A stretch of DNA of 64,000 nt from Glossina fuscipes (GCF_014805625.2 NW_023998422.1:7915172-7979171); one strand, 5' to 3'; shown: positions 20,128 to 30,810, counted from the stretch's first letter. Numbers and translations: made by a program. Notes: generated from the sequence alone by a model not told the origin.

Positions 20128-20218
20128 GTTCGCAAATTGTTATATAAGTTTTATAGAATTTGCAAAAGAGGTTATAGTAGTCAAGGTCGCATTTCTTTTA
20201 AGAAAATTCATTAAATAA
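20078..20218 (+). CDS. Small ORF starting MKNLITFFH, left paralogue
   Basis: 46 codons. The start MKNLITFFHVDKIKKL is shared with the ORF at 21,828, after which the two diverge completely. The shared 5' leader suggests duplicated expression signals. Too short to call a family; may be only the left end of a duplicated gene. Confidence 0.25.
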   Translation: MKNLITFFHVDKIKKLMFANCYISFIEFAKEVIVVKVAFLLRKFIK

Positions 20219-20656
20219 ATTTGAGATTTTGCCTCAAGCAGCGTACGTGATCGGTCGGAGAGGTTGTTAGACTGTTTCTGTCAAATTTTTGCTTAGTCCC
20301 GGATGCCATAGTTTTGCTGGAAACAACCAAAGAATATCGTGTAGAAGATGAAAAAAAAATGTTTTGGGTGGCGATGTTACTAGAAAAAAAAAAAAAGATT
20401 AGAAAGATCAAATTAAAAGTAAAAACCATCAACCAGCTGCCCAATTATAAATAATAATTCACCAGTCATCCTTAGGAACACGATCGCCGACTTTTAGCAA
20501 ACCTTTACATAGAAATTTAGAGAAACTTTGTCGAGCAATCTTAGAAGAGAAAAGGACTTTTAATTAGCACCAAAACTGTTTGTTAACAAATGTATAAAAG
20601 CAGGAGAAGAAGAACAAGAAGAATTACGCTGAAAACGAGCGTCATTTCAAATACTA

Positions 20657-21084
20657 ATGTCATCGGTACCAGAAAAGAGTAAGTAGAAGAGTATAATTTT
20701 TTATTTTTATGATTTAATAATAAAATTCTCTCTTCCCGATAGACAAAAAGGAAAGTGGGCCATCATCGGCCGTACAAGAAGGCGCTGAAAAGAGTAAGTA
20801 TAAAGGTATAATTTTTTATTTTTATGATTTAATAATAAAATTGTTTCTTCCCGATAGACAAAAATAAAGCCAGGATCGAGGGGAACGAAAATCGGCAACA
20901 ATCGCCGCCCACGCGACGTAGGCGAAGAAGACGGAACGCCCGCCCACAGGGGAATGGGCGGCGTTATTTTACCGATTTTCGTCACCATTTAAGTCGCCCC
21001 AACAGCCGCACCCAACCGATCATTCGTCATCAATATTCTTATTATTATTCTTATTATTGTCATTGTTGTCATTATTTTTATTAA
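20657..21084 (+). CDS. Spliced arginine-rich small basic protein, 99 aa
   Basis: Three exons, 20,657-20,678, 20,743-20,793 and 20,858-21,084, give 99 residues starting MSSVPEK. The third exon has a strongly basic block (PPTRRRRRRRNARPQGNGRR) followed by YFTDFRHHLSRPNSRTQP and a Tyr/Cys/His-rich tail. Both introns are 64 nt and near-identical, each GTAAGTA...CTTCCCGATAG, and exon 2 ends in the same SSxV..E..EK string as exon 1. So a 115-bp segment holding exon plus intron has been duplicated in tandem. The basic block suggests binding to DNA or RNA. Within the Polinton-like block it could be a virion-core-type basic protein, but this is inference. Splicing is predicted, with no transcript evidence. 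Confidence 0.5.
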
Positions 21085-21696
21085 TTTCGCCTGAGAAGTA
21101 AATTGCAAGACAAAAAAGTCGCTAATAACAAAAATTACATGAAACAAGCATTTAAAGCCGTACATGAGATTGTGAAAAATTAACTTTATGCTGTTTAGCC
21201 TATTTTGCAAGTCTTGTATAATTTCCACTCTGGCTGCGTCCTCTTTACAGAACTCAGAAACTTGTTGTTCATAAAAACAGGAGATTTTATAAATTCCATC
21301 CCATATTTCAGGCAAAGCTTCAACATTTAAGACAATTGTGGTTTTAACATACAGCCCAATGCGTAGGTATAAAAGTGGAAATAGCTAAAAACAGATTCTA
21401 AAAAACGCAAATCGGAAACAGAAATACGCTTGCACTGCACGCTTAATTTTCAGATTATAACCTACGAACTTCTGAACTTATTTCTTAATGAACTTATTTC
21501 TTAGGTTCTTATAACTCATCTTGCCATCTTGTCTAAGTCATCTACAAAATGTGCTCAGCAATAGAAAGAAGCACAATGATAGACAGTCAAACATATATTA
21601 TACACAAATTTTAATGACACGCCGATGCGTATTTGATCTCGATAGTGGCTACAAAAAGACCAAAATGCAATTAAAAGAATATAAATCCTGTAATTT

Positions 21697-21880
21697 CATT
21701 ACCTTTTAATACTCAGTAGTACGCTTGTCATACTATTATTACGTTAACATAAATAAATAAATGCTGTTAAATAAATATTATGCTTTTTCAATAGTCTTGA
21801 CGTACGCGCACTCGTATACGTATAGATATGATGAAAAACTTAATTACATTTTTTCATGCAGATAAAATCAAAAAGCTAAT
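21697..21880 (+). repeat. 184-bp direct repeat, right copy
   Basis: Partner of 19,944-20,127. The 1,569-bp interval between copies contains the arginine-rich spliced gene. One of the differences changes ACG to ATG just ahead of the shared start codon, giving MMKN in this copy. Confidence 0.95.
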
Positions 21881-22088
21881 ATTGCACAACTTTCTCGTTC
21901 TTTTGATTACTCTACTACTACTACGCGGCGTTTTTGCCTTTTTCGTAGTAAAACTGCAAAATATAGCGAATTTTTTCAGAAATTTCTCTCATTTTTGTAT
22001 TAATTTAACTCCTGACACGATTGACGAAATACGAAACACACTTCCAGGAAATAGCACGCATTTGAGTAACAAATTACATCTAATATGA
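21828..22088 (+). CDS. Small membrane-type ORF, right paralogue
   Basis: 86 codons: MMKNLITFFHADKIKKL (shared with the left paralogue), then a hydrophobic segment (FLVLLITLLLLRGVFAFFVV) and a polar C-terminus with INLTPDTIDEIRNTLPGNST. One transmembrane segment is likely. It sits at the right end of the viral-like block, and no family is recognised. Confidence 0.4.
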   Translation: MMKNLITFFHADKIKKLILHNFLVLLITLLLLRGVFAFFVVKLQNIANFFRNFSHFCINLTPDTIDEIRNTLPGNSTHLSNKLHLI

Positions 22089-23125
22089 AACACCATCTAG
22101 TGAGGCATTTCTCTTTTGCTAACCATATGGTTGAATTTTTTTTTTTTTTTGGCTTCTATTCGTATAAGAAAACATCCGCAAAATTTTATTAAATAAAATG
22201 AAAGAGTTTAAATGGTGTAATATCGGCTCAGCTTTGATGTTGTTTGGATTATTTATATCGTCAAAGTGAATTGTTCGCAAAGATTTGGCTTAAAAGAACA
22301 AAACCTACAATCTTTTTTTTTTTTTTTGGTATGTTGAAAGGAGATGGACTAAGCCAATAGATTTGTGGCTTATATGTCCAAATAATAAACTGTTGTAATT
22401 TTTAGTCATGATTATGTATAAAACGTAACAAAAGAGCGGCCGTAATAACTGGAGTGAGCATGTTAAATGTAATTGTGTGTGTGTGTGTAAGTGTGCTTGT
22501 TGAGTTCTTGAACGTCAGACAATGTTGCAAACTTTGGCTGAAAACGAAAAGGAATGTTATGGTAATTGAAAATGATTGAACGCAAAAAAAAAAAAAAAAA
22601 GGAAAGAGAAAGAAAAAGAAAAATTCTAAAAGAATAAATTGGCTTTTCTAATAAAGCAAGTTAGTTCCCCGAGATGACGTACATTTTTTGCTGCAAAGAG
22701 ATCGAGGAGACAGCCATATAACTTGAAGAAGCTAAAGGAATCTCTAATGCCATCAAGCCTGTGACATCTGAAGATTAGATGCTCAGCAGACAACAACATT
22801 GCAAACTTCACAAACATCACATGGTATAGCGCGAATCATTTTTAAATAAACTTTGTCATAAGTATGACCACTCATGAGTATATAAAGAATTTTGATTTCC
22901 CAGGAATTAAAAGAAGATACGGAGAAGGGTTTGAATTGAAATGTGGGATTTAATTTATAGAAAAGACGATTGGATTTAACGCGCGCGATTTCTTTAAATT
23001 CGTCGTTTAGCTGTTGAAGGATGTGGTTGCGAATTGCCCGAATTGCTTCATTGGGAGTATATATGTGATGGACAAAATTGTCCCATCAACACGAGCTCTC
23101 CCTGCATGAAAGTCGGCTTTTACAT

Positions 23126-24628
23126 TTAAAAAAAGCCGCAGTGGCCAGGTACCCAAACGAGGTGACAGTCATCCACTTGAGATTCATGCAACATCTTGTG
23201 AATATCAAACACATATTCATCTTCTGCATCTCTTTTATTTATTAGAAGTAGAGCTGACCTGCTGTCAGAAAAAATAACAAACCTTCTGATACCATCGGAA
23301 ATAGCAGCCTTAATAGCATGTCGAATGGCGAGCAACTCAATAAAAGTCGAGGAAAGTTCCTCTTCCACTTTAACTCGATGTACTGTTTCAGATAGATGTT
23401 TCACCACCGAGAAGCCAGATACATTATGTCCGACGGAACCGTCAGTGGCACATATATCGTATCCGTTGTTGTAATAAAAAAGGAGCTTTTCTTGGCATAA
23501 CAACCTTATACAAGAGAAGTTGACATTTTGTTTTGAGGTAGAGATCGGTTCGAGAATGTTCATGAAGATTCTGCATTTGCTGGTAATGAAATTCAAGGGG
23601 GGAATTGAATCTAACTTATCAAAAATATGACGAAGTTTTTGATAGCAGAAAGTATAGCTGCAAGTGACAGTATCACTGAGAGATATAATTTCCTGAAAAA
23701 AGGAAGGATTGATCTTCTTGACTTTAATTAACTCCTTGGCAGTGCAAAAAAGGGCTCTTTCGGAAACTGGACATTCACCACATATAACATTGAGAATATG
23801 TTGAGGAGTTGAGGGGGTCAGTCCAGTACAACGCTTCAACATTCGGTTTTCAAATGCTTGTATACGTTTTTCAACATATTTTGGGAAATTGCAACATGTG
23901 GAATGTGCAAATTCAATATTCGACCTGACTAGAGATTTGTAAACGGTCAAAGCATTTTTGGGAGGCAAGCCTGCCTGATTGTTTGTCATGAGTTTGATGA
24001 TGTTGCATCCGGACTGACAATCTTTGCACGCCTTTTCATAATGTCCACGAAGGGTTAAGCTGTCATTTAAAATTCTTCCAAGAAATCGAAGAGATTTTAC
24101 CTGATTAACTTGGGTATCTTTGATAAGAAGTCTGATTTCACGTTTAGAACCTTTGGCAAAATAAATAGTGTTTGTCTTGCTGGGGTTAAAATATAAATTA
24201 AGATCAGCGCATGCATCGAAGAACAAGTTCGCTTTTATCGAGAGGTTATTGGCAGCTGCTGGAAAAGATGAATCCGCAGATACGATTAGAAAATCGTCTG
24301 CATATTGAAAAATGTGAGTTTTAACATCTTGAAGATCATGCAAAGAAGCTGCGTATAAATTGAAGAGTATGGGGCTTAAACAACTGCCTTGTGGGATACC
24401 ACCGCATATTTCAACTTTTTCGGTACCCATCACCAACACACGCTTGGATAAAAAATTAAGTATCCACAGTCGCATTTGAAGAGGAATCGAAAAGTTTAGG
24501 AGAATTCTACCAAGCTTAATCAAGTTGACACAGTCATAGGCTTTGATGATGTCAACGGAGAGCATGACAACCGTTTTCCCTCCTTTTTTTAAGCTGGCTA
24601 TGATAAAACACAGTTCACTAACGCACAT
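23126..24628 (-). pseudogene. LINE ORF2: reverse transcriptase and RNase H part
   Basis: 500 codons. The RT core is seen as VDIIKAYDCVN (palm motif A), GGIPQGSCLSPILFNLYA and FQYADDFLIVS (catalytic YADD). A C-terminal RNase H begins ICATDGSV with IELLAIRHAI and FSDSRSALLL and ends at WVPGHCG, where the frame breaks. The RT fingers (before motif A) are missing between this frame and the endonuclease frame. Reads continuously otherwise. Confidence 0.92.
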
Positions 24629-24962
24629 ATTCGTACATTTGCGTTTTTAATAGGCGTAAGACCGAGCTGGAATAATGTTCTTAGTTTTCAGGAAAGCAGT
24701 TAGTCTCTCCTTAACCATGAGGCATTGTAATAGGATTAACAATTGGAATGTAGCTCTTGAGCATATCTAAGTATTTTTTATTATTACGGTCATTCCATAC
24801 CGCACAACCGCTTAATTTTCGACTAGAATGTCGATGACCATTGATATAATTCCAGAAGGAACGTGGGTTGCCATTACCACATAACTCTTTAATAGCGATG
24901 GCTCTATGTACCCTTTTCGCCTTTCTAACTGCAGACCTCCATTCTTCAATATTTTCATATAT

Positions 24963-25868
24963 TCAACGTAGTTGGCTGGATTTACTCATTTTTTTTCTTG
25001 CAGCTTGGTATTTACGGAAAAGTGTTGACAGGGAAGGATTCCACCAAGGTTTAGGTGAGAAGGACTCAATGTCAGGAAAGTTGGTCACAGACTGAAAGGC
25101 ACTTTGAATTGATGATAAATCAGAAGGAAGATCAACTTTAGACAGACGGTCCATAAGGAAGTTGCGTGAAATGAAATTTTCTATTTTCTTGACGGAATTG
25201 TTACAACTGTGGAATATAATGGGGGAGTGTTGACTTTTGACAATGGAAACATTGGACGTGTTCCAGTTGAAAGATAAAATAGTTGAATTAGAGAAAGTTA
25301 GATCCAAGACACTGCTCCCCGTGCGATCGCTCCGGTTACAGTGAAAGGTAGTATTGCCATTATTTAGGACACTGAAACTGCTGGAATTGATGGCATTTAC
25401 AAGGATCTTGCCTTTGTTGGTCGAGACTTGATCGCCATACAAGCAATGTCTTGCATTGAAATCGCCAGCTAGAATCACATTTTGTTCGCCGTCAAGAAAG
25501 TCGCATAATCTCTGAATCTCATCACGAAAGGTTTGCACATCGAGACTGGGTGGAAAGTAGCATGAGGCTATGAAAAGATTCGGTTTCAGGTTGATGGTTT
25601 TGATGATGATGATGTCAACGGCAGAGTTATAGGGAATACGTCTGAAATTGACACCTTTCTTAACTAGTGTACTAACACCACTATAGCCATCATTTCGGCA
25701 TTTGGTGGCTGAGGCATAATTCGAAACTTTAACTTCGAAACAATTTTCATCTTTCAGAAAAACTTCACTTAAGATACAAAAATCAATCTTGTTTGAATTT
25801 AAATAAAAATCTAGAAAAGATAGGTTACGTCGGACACTTTGAATATTATATTGTAAAAAGGATATCAT
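24963..25868 (-). pseudogene. LINE ORF2: endonuclease part
   Basis: 301 codons of APE-type endonuclease: FLQYNIQSVRRN, LSEVFLKDENC, ASCYFPPSLD, AGDFNARHCLYGD (catalytic Asp/Asn), LDLTFSNS and SQHSPI. Its ATG overlaps the ORF1 stop as ATGA (25,868-25,865), a termination-reinitiation arrangement. The frame ends just before the RT, where a deletion has removed the junction. Confidence 0.92.
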
Positions 25869-26953
25869 GTTGAAACTTGAGAAAGAACCCTAGCGGATTT
25901 CCTCGCAGTACTGGATGCTCGAACGGGGCAAGAATTAGCACAGACAGACATTTTTTCTTCAAATTCCTTAATAAGATTGTGAGGGATCATCGGACGGATA
26001 CTTTCTTGAATAGCGAGAATTAATCTTTCAAGTTCTGAAGACCGCAAATAGTTGTTTGTAATTTTCGGTCCAAGAAGACTTGTTCCAGACGGCTTGGGGG
26101 GTGTATTGGGAGAAGGCTTGGTGGGTGAATTGATAAGAGATTTGGAAGGAACCAGTTTCCTTTTGACGACAGCATTGTATTTATTTTTGGTTAAGATTTT
26201 GTTGGCATTTTGATCATCATCCTTGGTCGAAATTGCAGACGTGTTCACCAGTGGAGGGAAATTGCCGTCATAAGTGATGTCATCGAGACATTCGAAATAA
26301 TTTTCGGAAAAATTCTCTTTGACCTCTTTATACGAAAGATTTTTAGTCGCCATTATCTTGTTGATATTTAATTCAACTTCCCTATTAGGGCAACACTTAT
26401 TGAGAGCGTTATGCTAACCTGAGCCACAGGACAAGCACTTCATCACCTCACAATTTACACACTTCGGAGACTTTCCACAGTTAAGGCACCTGCTCTCTTT
26501 AGCTTTGCAGAATTTAGATACGTCACCGTATCTGCCACACTTAAAGCACTGCTTTAAAGTGGGTACAAAGTATTCGACCGGCAGATTACAATAGTTAAAT
26601 TTTATTGCCTTAGGGAGGGCTCTCCCTTTGAAGCCAATTTTGATGCTGGTTGTGGGAATCCACTCGTCTTTGTTGTTGGGATTTCTTCCTTGGAAACGGA
26701 CAGCGGACTTAATCGGAATATCGGATATGGCGTTTTTAATTACATCATCGACACTATATGTGCATGGGATGTTTCGAATAACTCCAAATCTCTCAGTGAT
26801 CGACCTCGGTATGTATGCTTTTAAATTCTTTTTATTAAATTCATTATTCATAACAAAATTGTTGGCATTGGCAGCGGAGCTGAAAAGCAGGTTGGCTCTA
26901 CCCCTGCTGACAACTTTTAATTCTTTTAAGCCGTACATACAGAAATCCTTCAA
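25865..26953 (-). pseudogene. LINE ORF1 (Gag-like), interrupted by one stop
   Basis: Two frames in register, 26,953-26,414 and 26,353-25,865, interrupted by a stop near 26,414. The first part carries an RRM-like or esterase-free basic region and then knuckles CFKCGRYGDVSKFC, CLNCGKSPKC and CEVMKCLSC. In the first knuckle the histidine position is Asp. The second part is polar and proline-rich (SPTKPSPNTPPKPSG). It would bind element RNA. Confidence 0.85.
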
Positions 26954-26984
26954 CTAATCATAGAAATAGAGATTGGAGTTGAGG

Positions 26985-27141
26985 AATAGTCCATCTCTGT
27001 TCAACATACCAAAAAAAAAAAAAATATATATACATCATCGTGACTAAAAATTACAACAGTTTATTATTTGGACATATAAGCCACAAATCTATTGGCTTAG
27101 TCCATCTCTGTTCAACATACCAAAAAAAAAAAAAAAAAAAA
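26985..27141 (+). mobile_element. Two 5'-truncated LINE 3' tails, plus orientation
   Basis: TCCATCTCTGTTCAACATACC followed by poly-A occurs twice, ending at about 27,018 and 27,141. The second copy extends back about 95 bases (GACTAAAAATTACAACAGTT to poly-A) and is the reverse complement of the 3' end of the minus-strand LINE at 22,314-22,412. These are separate truncated insertions, or a duplicated tail, placed at the 5' edge of the older LINE. Confidence 0.9.
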
Positions 27142-27314
27142 AGGATTTAAAAATTAATTTCAAGTCTTCTTTGAAATCAAATGTGGAAAATTTATTTTTT
27201 TAGTAATTTTCTACAACAAGAATCTGAATTTAAATTGTTTTGCGCTAATTTTTTAAAAGAAACCCTAAAGTAAAATAAGTAATATTTGAAGAAGAAAGGA
27301 GGTATTAAAAAAAT

Positions 27315-27699
27315 ATGTCGTTAATTTGTGCAAGTAAGTTAAATTCGTTTAATAGTAATATAATAAATACTGTGCTTGAGAATATCACAAATGCACAACT
27401 TTTTTTTTTTTGTTGTTTCTTTAGTTACAAATGAGATGCCTGATATTGCGGTCGTATCGCCTTTTTCCGGAGCAATTTTCGAGAAGCGTATTATTGAAAA
27501 ATACATAACCGAGAATGGCTGCGATCGAATTAATGGCAAAGAGATGAAAATTGAAGATTTAATTGAGGTGAAGACACCACCAATTGTAAAACCGAAGCCT
27601 CCTAGCGCTACTAGTATTCCGGCAACCCTCAAAACAATGCAAGACGAGTGGGGCGCTCTCATGTTGCATTCATTTACGCAGAGGCAACAATTGCATTGA
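27315..27699 (+). pseudogene. Prp19: Front (U-box) piece of Prp19
   Basis: Exons 27,315-27,333 and 27,425-27,699 join in phase to give the Prp19 N-terminus: MSLICAITNEMPD, SGAIFEKRIIEKYITENG and PPIVKPKPPSATSIP, then MQDEWGALMLHSFTQRQQL. This is the complete U-box (E2-binding) domain plus the start of the coiled coil. The gene then stops dead: after CAATTGCA (27,688-27,695) the sequence departs from Prp19 and meets TGA, with no donor site. The back part begins at the same CAATTGCA string at 4,329-4,336. Some normally conserved residues differ (the Pro before VVSP is Ala, DPIN reads DRIN), consistent with loss of constraint. Confidence 0.85.
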
Positions 27700-28200
27700 T
27701 ATTTGTTCCCTCCAAGCAGTAGTTCTCCTCTCGCTTTCTTTTTCATCATTATTTATATATAGGTTTGCTATCTTTCCAGCTCTTAGTGCTTAGTTTGGAT
27801 GATAATAGTTGTTCCGCTTCGCAAACAAATGTAATAAAAGGTAAAATAAAGTGAAAAACGCAAAATCGATCTAACATCGCATTATCAACAGCAAATTCTC
27901 ATACTCACTGAACTAAGTCGTAACCTAAATAAGGAAATGCTGATAATAAATTACTGTGGCTCCCTTAGAAAGATATTTTTCCTCAAGGTAGGACGTTTAT
28001 CCTATAAAATCTGTAGCTATTACGATAAATAGGATATTTACTCCAATACACAATAAATTCATCGTCCAATGAAGAAAAATGAAGCTTCACTTACACGTAA
28101 AGTTCATGATAATCAACCTTTATTAACATCTCGATGAACATGATTTAATCTCTTAAATGCAAGAAAAAAAGATGGAAAAATTTTGGTAATAAGGATTTAT
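27700..28200. other. Intergenic, nothing recognised
   Basis: AT-rich sequence between the Prp19 front piece and the 3' end of PIG-M. No coding frame or repeat is recognised. Confidence 0.5.
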
Positions 28201-29514
28201 TTAATGTTTGTAAGTTATAAAATCGAAATTTTTGATTAATTGTATTAGCAAAAAGTTGTTAACTATAAAAAAGACTATACTTTGTAACCAAAGCCAATAG
28301 AAAGTATTCCATCCTTGGAATTCTAATAGGAAAGCAGGTAAAAGCCATAATCCTTGAGCTAATACCCACAAGGAAAAATAACTTACGGCAGTTCCAATTC
28401 CTATACTTTTAAAATTACTGAAGCATAAAGGTAATAAAGCCAAGTACCAAATGAAATATTGTGATGTCACAACCGAATTGTACGTTACCATAACAAACGT
28501 TATAGTAAAAATACAAAATGGCAAAGATTGTCGAAATTGACCGAAGGCAAAAGTTAAAAACACTATCATTATCAATTGCGGCATCAATACCAATAGTTTT
28601 TGTAAAGAGGACAAGCCCTCTGTATCGCTTCCCAGATATTGCATTAAAAAGTACAAGGAGAAATTATGACGTAAATCTTTTCGTACTAGGTGATAAATAT
28701 AAGCTTCATATAAGAATTTAAAGCCATATAATTTGTAAAAAAGTAAAGTCAATGTAGTTAAACTGGTAACCGTACCCATAATCAATAACAATTGCTTTTT
28801 GCAAGGGCAGATAAGCTTTCTTATGAAATCCGCAATTCGACAAGTTGAGTGTTCACTTAATGCTAGATAGTAAGCCAAACTGAAAAATAATGGATATAAT
28901 CGTAAATGTATAGCCAATCCATGCAAAATACCAGCATAAAAGATTAACAGTAAACTTAATCGTTGCTCGTTTACTTTGAATGCTTTCATGATCATGTATA
29001 GAGTAAGTATAACAATAAAGCTTGAGAAACTATCGCCATTACCGCGTGTAGATATGACGGCGGTAAGAGGATTGTATAGCCAAAAGCAGGCTGAGACTTT
29101 GGCAACAATTTCAGGACACTTAATATTAACGCTTTGTAAACAATCCGTTTTTTTCAGTCGAGAATATTGAAATCTAAGCTCATCTTTCACCAGCTTATAA
29201 ATAAGTACTGCAACCCATATATCGAAGCCAGAATAGATTATTTTCCCAACAGCTGGATGTAAAAGCACACTAGGGATTTGCATAAACGCATAAATTGGAC
29301 TGTAACGAAAAGTGTGTCGATTAAACGGAGACCCGTCGTTCAATATACCGCGCGCTCCGTCGACTACTACCTTGTAGTCAATATCCGTATAAGGCACTTC
29401 GGAATAAGAATCGTGTATTTCTCCATACACAATTAATAAAAGTCGTATAATCGTTGAGAAATATAAATGAGCAAAGAATCTGATATTAATTAATGAATGC
29501 AATGAATGCAACAT
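28201..29514 (-). CDS. PIG-M: PIG-M, GPI mannosyltransferase 1
   Basis: Single exon, 437 codons. PIG-M (GT50) adds the first alpha-1,4 mannose to GPI precursors on the lumenal side of the ER. The lumenal loop after the first membrane segment contains the DxD signature in YTDIDYKVVVDGA, followed by DGSPFNRHTFRYSP and FWLYNPLTAVISTRGNGDS, all typical of the family. Multiple hydrophobic segments run to the C-terminus (LLIQLIKNFDFITYKH). The length fits the family (about 420). Start chosen as the first ATG ahead of the first membrane segment. No damage seen. Confidence 0.96.
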   Translation of the reverse strand: MLHSLHSLINIRFFAHLYFSTIIRLLLIVYGEIHDSYSEVPYTDIDYKVVVDGARGILNDGSPFNRHTFRYSPIYAFMQIPSVLLHPAVGKIIYSGFDIWVAVLIYKLVKDELRFQYSRLKKTDCLQSVNIKCPEIVAKVSACFWLYNPLTAVISTRGNGDSFSSFIVILTLYMIMKAFKVNEQRLSLLLIFYAGILHGLAIHLRLYPLFFSLAYYLALSEHSTCRIADFIRKLICPCKKQLLLIMGTVTSLTTLTLLFYKLYGFKFLYEAYIYHLVRKDLRHNFSLYFLMQYLGSDTEGLSSLQKLLVLMPQLIMIVFLTFAFGQFRQSLPFCIFTITFVMVTYNSVVTSQYFIWYLALLPLCFSNFKSIGIGTAVSYFSLWVLAQGLWLLPAFLLEFQGWNTFYWLWLQSIVFFIVNNFLLIQLIKNFDFITYKH

Positions 29515-30289
29515 TCTTCTTGCTTCTTGTTTATTACTTTTAACCGTTCGAACGAAATGTTTACATTAAGAGTTACCATTACAATGTAGTTTGAAGCAGT
29601 AGATACTACTTATGAGCATATATGGTAGTATACTCCGTTTAACCTTTTAATTTACTGTTCCGAGCTTTTTAAGCCTCTGTTGTCTGTAGTTCTGCTTTAG
29701 AGTCCTGTTCTCCACCTTTTCCATGGGGAAGGAATAGAAAAAGCACATGAAGTACAAGACCAAAAATACAAGTTCATAAAAGAACTGAGAAACTTTGAAA
29801 ATGAATAAAAATATAAAATTCGGACTTTCATTTGACCTACAAATGTTGTATGCAAGAAAACCGTATCCTACTTAGTGATTTATTATTGAAAAAAAAGTAC
29901 AGAAATTGTTGATCAGAAATATGACTTAAGGATCACTCTAAAAAGACCACCCCCGGCAACTCCAAAACATTCTCAACTATCATAAAAGATTCTCCAAATA
30001 TATTAGGGTGCCCTATAACTTTCTTCTTTTTGTTTAATGCGAAATCAATAGCGGACATAGCCCGTCTTGATGAAATGATTATGTATGGGAATGTTGATGC
30101 CATCGACTATATCGCGGATTTTCAACGTGCATACTCTGACGAGATCCGAAGGGCGGCCACTACAGCCTTCATCTTTCAAATCAAAATATTTCCTGTTTAG
30201 CGGCTTCGACTTCGTATTTTATTTTATAAAAGAAGTCAAGTCTTATAATTTGCCAAAATATGAATGGTTACAGCGTGTTTTTACTATAA

Positions 30290-30487
30290 TTACAATTTGG
30301 TTTTCATATCTTTAGCAGCTTTTTGCAAACAATCTTTAAACAATTTGAATTCTTTATCGCAGGTCCTGTATTCTATATTCAGATCACGAGTCACACAGGC
30401 CGCATATACAGTCGCAGAATGAGCACATTTACTCAATAGTATAGGATAATTACGCAGACGTTGGTTGGCTTTGCGCACGGACTCCAT
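30290..30487 (-). CDS. NDUFAF8: NDUFAF8-like CHCH protein
   Basis: 65 codons: MESVRKANQRLRNYPILLSK, then a cysteine set (KCAHSATVYAACVTRD, TCDKEFKLFKDCLQKAAKDM) of twin-CX9C type. The arrangement resembles NDUFAF8 (C17orf89), a mitochondrial protein that works with NDUFAF5 in complex I assembly. Its first 38 bases overlap, in another frame, the 3' end of the upstream ORF at 30,450-30,743. It would therefore be translated from a downstream AUG on the same mRNA unless it has its own promoter. Confidence 0.75.
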   Translation of the reverse strand: MESVRKANQRLRNYPILLSKCAHSATVYAACVTRDLNIEYRTCDKEFKLFKDCLQKAAKDMKTKL

Positions 30488-30743
30488 TTCCGTCTTTCTT
30501 AAACTTTGGCTCTTGTATAGGTTCAGCTATGAAAATGTCATATAGTGGCTTGGAAAATAATATTAGCATGGAAGTGGTTATAAAACCAATTTGAAATAAT
30601 CTGGGATTGCGTTGTATCCAATTACGTTTTGGTAGCTGAGCTGTGCGTTTAAGTTTTCTTTTTTCTGCTTGGCGATCTAATAATTCTTGTATTTGAGGCG
30701 GCGGTCTATAAGGTTCACAAGGAGGTACGAAACGTCGCGACAT
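30450..30743 (-). CDS. Small single-pass membrane protein, probably mitochondrial
   Basis: 97 codons from MSRRFVPPCEPYRPPP. A basic segment (EKRKLKRTAQLPKRNWIQRN) precedes one hydrophobic helix (LFQIGFITTSMLILFSKPLY), followed by a short tail. That topology is common among inner-membrane assembly factors. I do not recognise the family. An upstream in-frame ATG at 30,806 exists, but the downstream one is preferred because the extension falls against the 3' end of CMC4. It lies between CMC4 and the NDUFAF8-like ORF, all on the minus strand. Confidence 0.65.
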   Translation of the reverse strand: MSRRFVPPCEPYRPPPQIQELLDRQAEKRKLKRTAQLPKRNWIQRNPRLFQIGFITTSMLILFSKPLYDIFIAEPIQEPKFKKDGNGVRAQSQPTSA

Positions 30744-30810
30744 TATTTTCTGTAACTTTTGTAAACTTCTGTTACTCTGTGAGGAGAAAAGGCAATGTTT
30801 ATTCACCTTC

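Larger units (their letters stand above)
22314..26960 (-). mobile_element. Non-LTR retrotransposon (LINE, I/LOA-like), dead
   Basis: Read on the minus strand: ORF1 with cysteine knuckles, apurinic endonuclease, reverse transcriptase, RNase H, then a 3' region with a remnant C-terminal CCHC-like finger (about 22,820-22,626, HLIFRCHRL) and a 3' terminus ending in CAACATACC plus poly-A (poly-T at 22,314-22,328 on the plus strand). Presence of an RNase H domain downstream of RT places it in the I/LOA/Outcast type of LINEs. Inactivating damage: stop in ORF1, loss of the N-terminal part of RT around 24,640-24,960, and a break after the RNase H motif. Confidence 0.92.
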
